Part shown: in pieces, positions 44,815-56,400 of the stretch
Position numbering within the stretch: the first letter of the stretch is position 1
Layout of the letters: each line of letters opens with the position of its first letter
From: Trichostrongylus colubriformis
Taxonomy: Eukaryota; Nematoda; Chromadorea; Rhabditida; Trichostrongylidae
Reading direction: 5' to 3'
Assembly (NCBI GenBank): GCA_963978905.1
Contig: OZ022256.1
Span: 35,450,001-35,514,000, forward strand
Length of the DNA: 64,000 bases
The notes under the pieces: model-generated
The model's input: only the letters and a program-made list of their open reading frames with translations
What the model was told of the DNA's origin: nothing
Database searches by the model: none
Translations under genes and position numbers: made by a program

Positions 44815-47800
44815 TTTCCACATAAATTATTAATAATTCGGAAATTGAAAAATAACTAGAAAATAATTCGTGGTCATATTTGATAAATTGGTCACAAAAC
44901 CTTTTATCAAGGATGTTGTCCGAGTTCCGAAGAATCGAATAAGCATTCTTCGAAGAGTTCAGAAGATTTTTTTAGCAATACTCTTCGAGAAAGACTATAG
45001 TGATAATATTTTTAGTTGTGATCGATTGCGACTCTCTAGAATTTTACCTTTTTTGCTTGCTTCGAAAAGTCACTGATGGCATTTTCATTGTCTATTGTTG
45101 GCCCATTCAAAAATTTTAAAAAAATGCTGCTGTTCTGTTAAAATCAGTAGCCCTTTGAATACCCTTATGTCTCGGCCAAGCACATCGTTCGATACTCCAA
45201 ATACTTACTGACTTGACCTGGTTATTAGTATGTGATCCTTACTTGAGGTTTTTTTTACTATTATCAGTAGTACCAGCCAGAGCAATAGATATCGAGCTCG
45301 CTGGCGATGATTTTAGTTGCCAGTTGCGGAGGAGGCTAGAAAGGCGCTGTGAATTGGTGATGTGAGTCATCCGACCAGCGACAAATCACTTACCTGAAAA
45401 CGGAAGTAATAAACAGTGGAGAGATATTTTCATTTGTCGAGCGCAATACTATGCTTATTAGCTTGTTTTTTTTGAACTATGGTCGACTAGAACGACCACA
45501 GCTCACAGGTGGGTCAACCAAATGTTATAATTGCTTGGGAAGACGGCTGCTATTCCCAGACTCTGCCGGTAAACACCTTAAAAATCGAGCGATTAACTTC
45601 GTTAGATGTTTTTTTACGTAGAAATGCAGAGTAACACTGCTAAGAGCCGGCAAACTATCTCGTGAAGCTTGAATGTGTGCAAATTATTTACGAGTGAAGT
45701 TATTCCCACGCCATCTTTTATATTCCGAGTTATTCGATGTCTGGAATGTTGCGAAACTGAGTTAGAGCCAGAAAGTCTCCCTTCAAGTCTTCTTTATTAC
45801 TCCTATGACCTCGGTTCCTCATTTCACAGTTTTGTAATGGAATTATTGTCCTGGGTATTTTACCTATTCTGTCCATTCGCTGCTCGTTTTCTGGTAGAAA
45901 TCGTCATCTCTGTGGGCTGTATTACTGCAATATCGACTGATCTGCAATTTTATGTTTCTGTTATTCCAAGAGTACACTGAGCTGCTTCCTACCTATGATC
46001 AGGTGCTCAGACCTTTGTTACAGCCTCGCATTGTTTTCGTTGCTGTGCTGAAATCGATTCACTAAAATGATGGAGTCATCTCGGATTCCTCATAAAGGAA
46101 TCCACCGTCCCGCATCAAAAGAAGTTCCCTCAGTGCTACCTTGTGGGTCGACTTTCATCATTTCGTGATTTCGCCTTCCGTCGGTCCTTTCCTTGTGACG
46201 TGATCACTTTTTTAATCACATCACATTTTACTGTGGTAGCTGTGTTGTGCATGACATGAGACTTGATGAATGGTGACAGATTGCTGTCAGTGCCGGTCAT
46301 TTCCTCATATCCATCGAACATTTATGGTTCGTTACGACTCAAGTTGTCTTACAAACCTTTCGTGAGAGCTTCGTACTAGGTTGTGCCATACATAAGTTCG
46401 TGCCTTTTTTATCCCCTGTGTTCGACAACGCTCTCCTCATCTTTCGACAAAGTTTGTACATACATGCATCCAATAGAGCATCCTCTGCTCTACAAACAAG
46501 TACTTTCTGTTCTTTGAATCCTCTGCAAGGTTCAAAGCGAGGTGTTGAAAATATATGACATCCATAAAATTCTTTAGGAGACAAAAATCAGCACTTTCGG
46601 TATTTCTTCTTCCTCGTCTACTATCGAAGTCAAAAACCTATACAAATCTGTTTTGGTAAAGCTTTTCTAGCTCTACACATTGTACTCTTTGCGATTTTAA
46701 ATCAACTGGATTGAGTTTTTAAGGCCTCGAAGTGTACATACTCAGCAATAATAGGCACATTTGGTTTCAGCCTTTTTCGTCCGTTCGATCTGACGCGCAA
46801 ATGGATTTCTGCTCACGAATCACTTTACTTTTAAGCCTAAAAATCAATCGAACTATGAAAAACAAATAGCACACTTCTTTCCAGATTCAAAAAAGCTCTG
46901 TGGAATGCAAATGGAGATACATTTTTTAACTCGATAGTAGGCCATGAGAAATGCCTAAAGTGTAGATTTTTGTTCATTGAGTGCCCTATTTTTAAGCCTT
47001 GTAAATTTTAAACAATCAGCGCATCCAAAAAGTAAGTGGTACCATTCTGTACAGCAGCGGGGACGCTCTATCGAATGGATATATTAGCCTGTGAGGAAAG
47101 ATGGGGAGAACGATGCGAAACGTAGGGAATAGAAACGGCACGAATATAAAGCACAACGTAATATGTGTAAGCGAGTCGCTCTTTTCGTCACCTTTTTCAT
47201 TTTTTTTATAATATTCTTCGTACTGCTTGTATTCGACCCCCATCCTCGTCATTCTACCCTTTCTTGTCTCGTAGCGCGGTAAGTAACATCATTATGCTCC
47301 TTTTCCTTGTTCTGCTTCCACATCGTAAATGACTGGCGTGAATTTGTAAAGGAGTGGGTGGGTGGGCAGTTTCAGGTGGCGGTCGAGAACGTGTTCCACC
47401 CAGGGTTCTCCATTGTAGTTCCAGCTGCTTACGAGCTGAAGGTGTTTGGGTGCGTCCAAGATTGATTGAGCCAAAAAATTGAGGTAATGAAGAGGCAGTC
47501 GTGGCATTAATTCATTGAAAGAGCTTTAGTAGTATCACGAGAATTAGTACCACGAGTTGCATGAAAATCGACAGCGCTAAATCTGCTTTACCTTCCCGTT
47601 TCTTAGCTATTGTGTTTATTGTTGCTCATCACTTGCTGTGATGTGAACCGAAGACCTCACCGCTCGAAACTGTGCCTTCCGTATGCTTCAGTGGTATTTT
47701 TAGCTGATTATGGCTCATCTGCGCCTCTTATGATAAGGCCGTGATAAATGCTACTGCGATGAGCAATCGCATTAGCTATCCATCTCTTTAGCAGATTGCC

Positions 47801-48275
47801 TGCTATACGAAAGACAACAAACTGCTGGCCAGATGATGTTTTCCGGGGAGGTATGCAAAAGTCTGGCTGCTCGTTGTTCTAGCGAAAATATCACCTTCAC
47901 CTTCAGGGAAATAGTCCCTCCTAGTACCCCATTCAGAAAGAATTCTTAAAGAAAAGGCCTTCCTTGTGCGGCTTCTCTGACATAGCAGTCGGTGGAAGTA
48001 AAAACCGCACCGGCGTGTTGTCAAGGGTAACAATTCGCAATGAACCAATAGTAGTTCATTTTGTCAAATCGAATTTCCATTTTTTGCAAATATGGTTTTT
48101 GATTTCCTGCTTTTCAATATATTATATAATTTTTATCACTTTGTGGGCGCCCAACAAGCGCATCAAATATAGTGGTTATGTAACAATACACAATAGGTTG
48201 GACCATTCTGCTGACAGTTTGTATTGGGCCCGTCATGCACTCGCGTGATTCCAGTGTTACGATCGTGGGTGTGTC
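44815..48275. other. Mostly intergenic
   Basis: Apart from the exon at 46339, minus frame 47507-47292 (LVSSWNYNGEPWVEHVLDRH...) is coding-like but without splice evidence. Confidence 0.4.
46339..46522 (-). CDS. Terminal exon of a cysteine-rich protein
   Basis: Acceptor ACCTTGCAG is followed by 60 codons to TGA, with five cysteines (VCRAEDALLDACMYKLCRKM, ...TNLCMAQ..., ...VCKTT). The spacing recalls secreted nematode peptides but matches no motif I can name. A further minus frame, 46321-46136 (61 codons), may be an additional exon or noise. Confidence 0.35.
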
Positions 48276-48495
48276 CCTTATGTCAGGATTTCGCACGACG
48301 ACCAGCGGCGTGCGACGCTATGTGTGCGAGCTATGCGCGTCGTGGTAGTCGGCTCCTAGAACGATTTACACGAAGCGCTAGGGGCGCGATGCGCAGTTTA
48401 CCTGTGATCGCTTCAGGACCCAACAGCGTGGAGCCTCTAGCTCGTCCGCATTGCTTCGCTTGCCACAAGCCGCGGTATGAAATCCTGACATAAGG
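48276..48495. mobile_element. 220-bp GC-rich MITE with 17-bp perfect termini
   Basis: CCTTATGTCAGGATTTC (48276-48292) is the exact complement of 48479-48495. The interior is GC-rich with several CG-rich near-palindromes and no convincing frame. No target duplication was recognised. Confidence 0.75.
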
Positions 48496-51400
48496 CGAAA
48501 CGAACCATTAACTTTATTCTAATTATTGGCTTTGTACCAACATTTAGTTTATAAGGGTACACACTCGATGCCAGAATATTGTTGGTTAGCAGAGCGGCTT
48601 GAATTTGGTAAGTTAGATAAAAGCGGAACGACAATAGTCCAACTCAATATGTCGAGAACAGATTCGAATTCTGGACCAACCGCAGAAGCCGTAGGAGCAG
48701 CAAAAACAATTAAGCATAGTTAGAGTAGTTGGAATACGCTTTGGAGATTCCATCTCCCTGCTTCGAAAGGGGTGCAACTAACGCAGTTAGTGCCACGGCA
48801 CATATTTTCTTCTTTCACCAACAAGGTTTCAGTAAAATCTCCTCATCAGTTGTTATCAGTTCTGATCAGCCATCACCCATGTCCACCTATTTCCCTTCCC
48901 CCGCAACACTTGATAATCAAGATTCTGTGATTGCTTACATGTAAGCTTTAAATTTCTAGTCAAACACATGGAGCTGCCTTCATTGTTTTTGGTATGGGAA
49001 AGCATTGGATCAAGTATTTATACAGTTCTGTTTGAATACATTCAGATCATACAGTAACGTTAACGCACGCGCCACTCACATTGCAACATCATGTACTATT
49101 CATGCATCATATGTCTTCGTTCATAAATAAAGTTCAGTAAAATGCTATATTGTACAAACACTAGCCCCCCTTATGATCATTTACGCCCTGCCCATTTTCA
49201 ACAACTACAGGAATTGAAGAGTTGTTGTCGTAGAAATTTTTTTTGCACACTACTGGCGAGTGGTTTCAGCTGCAGATTACCTGGAGTTTGCTTAATATTT
49301 AGCAGTATCACATGCATAGTGGTTGTTTTGAATTTGTTGAAAACACCTATGTGGCTCGCGGAGTCGTAAAATTGTGCATAAATAAATAGTTTTGGCTCAC
49401 TTCCATCCCCATGCTATTTCACAAGTAACACCAAAGATATGTTCTTAGCTCTATGTCCAAATGGATTTCAGTATAGTGTCTCCATCAATAATGTAAGAAA
49501 AAATAGGATGCACTTGGGGATTAGAGAATTACTAATTAGAGAGAGATTAGAGAGTCGCTAATTTTTTAAACCCACTATGATGGTGAGACCACCCGTGGAC
49601 TGAACGTAATCGGACTGAGAAATGGGGAAGGAGGTGTCATTGGAGTTTTCAACGGTAATCAAATGAGAATAATGAGACGGTTTTCAATGGAAAAATATTT
49701 GGCAGTGATGCCGCCGCACTTGAATTGAGAATCAAAGCGGGCCAAGCAAGCTTCCTTTGCCACGCTGATTCCACGATACATGATTCGCTTAGAGGTGCAG
49801 AAACAATGATTTTGAGATCCTTGATTGTGGGTGGAGTTTCGAATAAAGGTGGGTTGCGTGGCTCACATCGTCTCATTATAATATCACTTTTGACTTCCCG
49901 GCATGCTTATTTTCCAACCCTGTGGAGAAAATAGGTTTAGAATAATTGTGACTACTTGTGCGCTGCTCTTTTGCAACACCTTTTAGCATTTCAACAGGTC
50001 CATTGAGTGAATGGTCTGCAATTTTGCTTTCGTGGAACCCTGCCGCTGTTGTCAACATCAATTTTTTGGGCTGCATCAACGAGGTTTTGGAAGAACTTCT
50101 GTCACGTACTTGCACTACTGCAAAATCTTTCTCAAAGTCTTGCACGTGGCTCAGTTTTCAATATGAACTGATCCTTGCAGTGAGAAAAGCCTTTCAGCTC
50201 ATTGAAAATGAGAAATTCGTAAGCTTACCTGCCCAGCCCATAGCATTGGAACCTCCCATTTATAGGCTCTAGTAAGTTTATTTCATTGCTAAAATAATAT
50301 TCTCAATGTATCAGATGAGAAATCCAGTTCATTCTAAGCCATAGGCTAAGGAGTCCTGCCCGTCATAAACCATATCAGCTAAAGTAAACTACTACTAAAA
50401 TAAGCCTTTCCAGTGGGAGCAGTCGTTAGAATGCTTCATATGATGCCCTATTTCGAAGTGCGCATAATGCTTTCCTTCTATTGGTGTTCAAAGATGGGAG
50501 ACTAGTAAACAAATGGAAAAGACCTCAGTGTTTCGGCGACTAGCAAAACATAGCGCTTACGGCAAATTAATCGGATTACTTATCGATGAATCTCTTTCGG
50601 CGCTCACTAATTGGGCGGATGGTTCCGCTGTGGAGCCTGGAAGCCTCTCGTGCTCCCATTCTGCATACATCTCGACAGCTCGTAACGTTAATGAGGTGTC
50701 GTCGGTCATGTAGTCTGGGCACCACCATTCACGGATGGTCACGTCCACTTACCGCTTTTCTGCGCGCTACATCGTAAATTCGATAATCGCACCAAAAAAG
50801 GAAAGGCGTCCTCGGGCCTTTTCCGACGATGAATTGAATTTGTCGGGTACGAGCTGCGCCTGATGGCCCCCTCACACGCCCGCTTCAGCTACCACTTCAG
50901 GGCTTTTTCACGCATCGCTGAGTGTCGTATAGTTGAGAGGCATCACAACCTATCATTACTTGGGTACACTCATGACTCCTTATTTTTCTGAATTTTCGAC
51001 GACTGTTCACTTTTGAACGGTTACGTACGCTTTACTAGTATTTCTTATGACGTTTGGGGAAATGCAATGATTTTAAGATTTATATCCGATTATCGGTGGG
51101 GTTTGGGTGGAAGTGGGCTGCGTGGTTCATTTATAAGTTTTGAGAATCGCTTCATGAAAATGTCACTTTTGAATCGCCGCAAAAACATGTTCATTTTCAA
51201 AGGCCAGTCCATCTTACCAGCGGAAGAAATGAGCCAATAAACACAAATAATAAACAAGTAAATAATAAATAAATTGGGTTTATTCTCTAGTTACCCCTGT
51301 TTTCTTTCGCACTTTCCTGTCCCAGCCTTTGTCTACCTATGAAGTTGTAGAGATGGATAGCGTAAGAGATGTGAAATTGGGATCGAACGCTAGGTCTACT

Positions 51401-53486
51401 GTGTGTATGTGTCTAGCCACTGCCCAATCTGGCTCTGAAAGGAAGAACTAACTTCGAAGAAGCGAAGTGGACAGTACTGTTCATCTCTATTTCCATATAT
51501 TGAGTATCCTATGTCTACATAACAAGGGCAAATAGGCTATTGATCGTTTCCGCCTGGGAAAACACGCTTCCATTTTCCTGGAGTAAAATAAATTGCATGC
51601 ATTGGCCTCATACGGTATTCTGGCAGTGTCAGCTGATTGTTCCCTTATTCGGCCTAAGAAGAACGATTTGTCCTTGAAGGTTTGAACCTAAAACTCACCA
51701 CCAGTGAAAAGTTCAAGGACCGAACTCACGTCGTAGTAGATTTTTGAATGAGGGAGCAACTTATAAGAGCACAATTCAGCGATATGGAGAGAGGTATTTG
51801 TGAAAGAGGGACCATATTTGGACCAGTCACCCACTGATATCATGCTCGCAACACTCTTTTCTGTCGTTATCTGTTCATTTTTGCTGTTTACTGCCCACGT
51901 TGTTTTCGTCGCACAATTATTGTAATTGATCAGACGGTAACGATTTTTCCCGTGCCGTTTATGCCTCGATGACGAATCGTGTGCCACCTATTGCGCTAAC
52001 GATTATCCATGATAAGCGCTCTGATACGATCGCGATATCGATCGTGCGATATCGTGACTGTTCGAACAGCTGTCACATGTATCATGAGTCAACGTTCGCC
52101 TCATGGCCTCCTTCCTTTCTCGCATTTGGCACGAACCGTAGTGATTTCTGATTTCAGTCATATTCATAAATGTGCATTGCTAGTTTTCATTGAACCGTTG
52201 GAGCTCGCTTGAAAAATTGGTTTAATTTTGTAGTGTTTCCATTCCTTTTTTCGAATTAAAAACTAGATTTCAGTTTTCGGGAATTATTTTATCAGAAGCA
52301 TTTGCTTTTAAGAAGCATTTGCTTCAACTCTAATATCCAATACTTTTGAGTCTGAAATTCGAACATACTATCAGTAAATTAAGTTGCAACAATAATCTAT
52401 GTAAGGTAGTTAATTCACCCTCTCTTGGTTGCGACCTAGACAATACTGGTGGAAAGGGTAACCCGAGGATTTGAGGATTTGTTGTACCCCACGTAGGTTG
52501 GGTCGCGATTGGAGAAGTTCATCGGGATTGTTAGTCCCGCATGCCTCCTTAATAACTCATTCATGCGAGTTTTTAAAAGCTACCAGAAAAGCGGAGAAAA
52601 GCACTTACCTGTCGCACTGGAGTATTTGACTCGAGGCGAATGAAATGAGTCAGCTCCACCCTCTATTTCTTTTTCCACATCTTAAACCTAGTTTCTGTAG
52701 GAATTCCGAGAGGCGTAGAGAAACGGATGGGGGATGAATGCAGATTACATTAAACTTTGCCAAATTATCCCATCACAGAATAAGGGCATTTCTGAGAACG
52801 GAGTAGTGGTGATGTGCATGGTGACAACGCAATCGGGGAAGCTGCCACGCGCAGAAGTCTAAAGGCACACCAGCGATAATCAGAGTAGTGGCTTACCTTC
52901 ATGGGGCCACAACCAAGGCACGCCCAACCAGCTAAATCACACTTGGCCTTAGACGAATAATTTCCAATGTGGGAGCTGCCTTTCTCATCAAAATGTCGGT
53001 TTTACTGGATTATCTTTTACTGTAGAAGTTTTCTCTTAACGTGGGCGGCCCCGTTAGAAATTCGTTCGTCTAAGGCCAGGTGTGTTAGATGGGGTGGCGT
53101 GGCTTGCTTGTGTTCGAGTGGCGCAACACTGTGAGTGCACTGTGCAGCGCAACAAAGGTGCATCCTAAGCTTTATCCAAGGACCTTTTCCCCTCAAAAAA
53201 ATTCACATCTGATTATCGTGTGGTGTGCCTTCCACAGAGTCAATGAGGAACGCTACCGAAATAATGTTCTGTGAGGAAGTCTCCCGTCTCTCATAATCGA
53301 ATGGTAGACTGTCACGCGAAAAGTACTGTGATTCTACCTGTCTCTCTGTTTCCGCTCCTTTCACCAATTCCGATCTGTCCGATTCACTTTGAGAAAACAT
53401 GCTGCCGTTGTGACTCTTTCTCTCGTTTTGCTCGTCGATCGAATACTTTAACAATGGTTCTGATCGTGGCTCACAAAAGTTACATT
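48496..53486. other. Intergenic upstream of tpra-1
   Basis: Short frames only. 48526-48720 (+) and 50748-50557 (-) read partly like coding sequence but cannot be closed. The promoter of tpra-1 must lie at the right end; no core element is recognisable. Confidence 0.4.
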
Positions 53487-53499
53487 GCCGTTTCCAGAA
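53487..53499 (+). promoter_or_regulatory. Candidate spliced-leader trans-splice acceptor of tpra-1
   Basis: A pyrimidine tract ending TTTCCAG (53491-53497) is followed by AA and then the ATG of tpra-1 at 53500. No upstream exon in phase was found. In nematodes an acceptor directly before the start codon usually marks addition of a spliced leader; no SL gene is visible in this window, so this is inference from position and consensus. Confidence 0.5.
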
Positions 53500-56400
53500 A
53501 TGTCTGTACTATTCCCGGATAATCCGGGTACGAGCTTGGGAGAAGCCCGATTCTCGAATTTCACTCAGGAGATCCCCGAGCAGTCTCCGGATTGGATTGT
53601 GGATATCTTCCCAAATAATTCATTCATTGATAGCGAAGCGCATACGGTCATCAAAGGATTTTGTCGAGATGTTTTACTGTATGAAGTTCCAGTGATTGGG
53701 TAAGTCAGCTTGTGTTTTATTTCATTCTACTGATCATGTTAACGCTGATCAGCCCCACCTCCATTTACGCCCCATACGAATCTCTAAATGTCAAATGTAA
53801 CCTCCACCCTTCAAACCCACCGAACACGACCCTATTAATTACCTTTACTGCACCCCGATGTACAGTGTTGAAGATGTGAGCTAGTGTGGAACTCGTGCCT
53901 GAATTGCTCTACTATCGTGACTTCAACTGCATATCTTGCCCCTGTGAAACTGAAAGGGCAACCATTGTGACACCTTTGAGATCTTTCTTTGCGATCTCTT
54001 TTTAAAATCTGCAGGCTTGACCATGAATAGGTAATTAGGGGCAGCTATGCAGCACCACAATGATTGATTAGCAAAAGTCTTTCCAGTAAAACGTCTTCCG
54101 GCGTCTTTTGCACCCCCTGCCTATGAGGAGCATCGCATGTTTTACATTTCGATTGTGTTCCCGTTTTTGTCCTGACTGGGGGAAAATTCGTGGAGCCTCG
54201 TAGATCTGCAGAAAAGGTAGTGTCCATCATAGATACGAGCCACATCGTAACTTTTATCTCATACGCTGAACCGAAAGTCCAGTTCACTCCTGTTGACCTC
54301 GTGATGTATCTCAAAGGAGTCGTCCACGGAAAAATTATTTTCCTTGTTATCCTTATGTTTATGTTCTATTTGCTTACTAGGGGCCGCATGCAAAGTTTCA
54401 TGCGAAAAAGTGAGAATCTGGCTAGGACAGAGCTTCCCAAACTCCAGGCCCGGTGGGCGGGGCCTCCAGGTAGAAGCCCCACCCCGTTGTCCGCCGCGGC
54501 TGGGGGCGGGAAGTGAGACTGTTTACGTAACTTTGTATTTCTACAATGCGTCTCCGACCGCAGCGGAGTAGGCAACTCGGAGCCGCCCGGCCAGGACTTT
54601 GTGGTGCTGTGATTCACATTTCTCGCGTGAAACTTGACGTGCTCCCTACATCAGGCAAATACAACATAAACATATGGGTAACAGAAACTCTTTTTCGTAC
54701 ACGATTCCTTTAAATCATATATCACCATTTATTCAAATCGCTCTCCAGTAGCATTTGCTGCATTCGTTAAATTCACTTAACTGATAGAGGGGCGAGAGCA
54801 AAAACACAACAAGGCATACCTGCACATCCATTTTATTTTCCTTTTTTCAGTGTTCGTTATTGGGATGTAGCGATACTTGCACCGAATCTGCTATTTTTGT
54901 TATTTCTGTTAGTGAAGGCACGGCATGTGCTCAAGAAGATCATCGGCTCAAAAAGCCCTGTGTTCAAGGCATTCTTCGTTTTGGTATCTTCTTTTATTCT
55001 TCAATTTGAAAATTTGGCCGGGGGGGGGGGCTATCAGAAGCATCAGAGTGGCAATTCCCGTGTGATAGGGGATATTTCGATGGTAAACACTTGCCACTAA
55101 TGATTTTCCACGTACTCAAATGCAGGGTGCACATCCGTTCTCTGGTTGCCCTTTGGCTCTAGCTAGTGCGCTTCAATGGGAGAACCGTCGTGGCATCGTT
55201 TTGAGTTTGAGAAATTTTGCGAACTGACTTAAGAGCACGGAAAACCTCGTGTTAAGGGAATTTTTACCATTTTGCAACTTCCATCCTCAAAAGAGACTGC
55301 AAGAATGACCTCCCTAATAACACTCAAGTCATTATCGTCTTGATGGGAGAAGACTGGTGAATGAAAAACGATGGGCAAAGGCACTGTCGGTGGCTGTGTG
55401 GATACTTGTATATCCCCATGGAATATTTTATTTCGCAGAACCCCGCAAGCGCTCGCATGCGTGAAATTGCTCGTTTTTGTTTTAGGTTTATCTCACTACC
55501 GTGATGAATGTAGTACGGTGCATCGTATCGATGTCTATAAGCGCTACAAATCCGGTCGGAGAACTCGTTGATAAGGTATGTACAGCTCACCTCCTTGTGT
55601 TGCAGACCCAGGGCAGATTTTTCAGATTCTTTGGATTTCTCTCAAATTCTTCTACATGACCTCTGAGTTGAGCGTGCTGACGTTTGCTTTACTATTTGGT
55701 AAGTGACCAATAGATTAGCTTTTAAACTTGATGTCCCACTGCTATTAATAACCGCTTTTGGCATTTTCAAGACAATGACAGAACTTTCGGCAACATTTGT
55801 CCATTTCTCACCGAGATACTCACCCCTCTCCGACCCTCCTGCAGACAAGGCATGAGTGATGATTGACACAAACAGATCCACTGCTTGCAAGGTTGTGCTG
55901 ATCAATGCGCTCTCGCTGACCGTCAACCTCCTGAAGATGCATGACTATTCCACACGCTGCTGGAGTCGCAGAATCATTTGCGCTTTGCTTTCTCTTGAGC
56001 CATAAATTCATGACTAATGCTCGCCCCATACCAACAGGTCCGTTCCTCTGGGGTCGCTGAATCGTTTCGAGTGTGTATGTGAAGGAACGGAATCGTTTCC
56101 ATATGCCATACTGGTCTACATTGGTGTGTGACTCCTCCCAACAAAGCCGGCTGCTTAATCCTTCATTCTTTTAAACACATGTGGGAAGGAAATTTGAAAA
56201 GTATAGAGATCCTTGTGAATCCACCAGGAACGTAGAGATGGAGGTGGCGCAACTGCTGCAACTCGGCCGACTGCTTGTGAAGCTTTAGGGTGCCTCCAAA
56301 CTCCGCGCTAGCAAATTCCAACTTCTCTCTTCGTAGAACCTCGGCATCGATATTAGTTTGTAATTCTCTGTTATGCCAACGAGGTTGTTAGGTGGAATAT

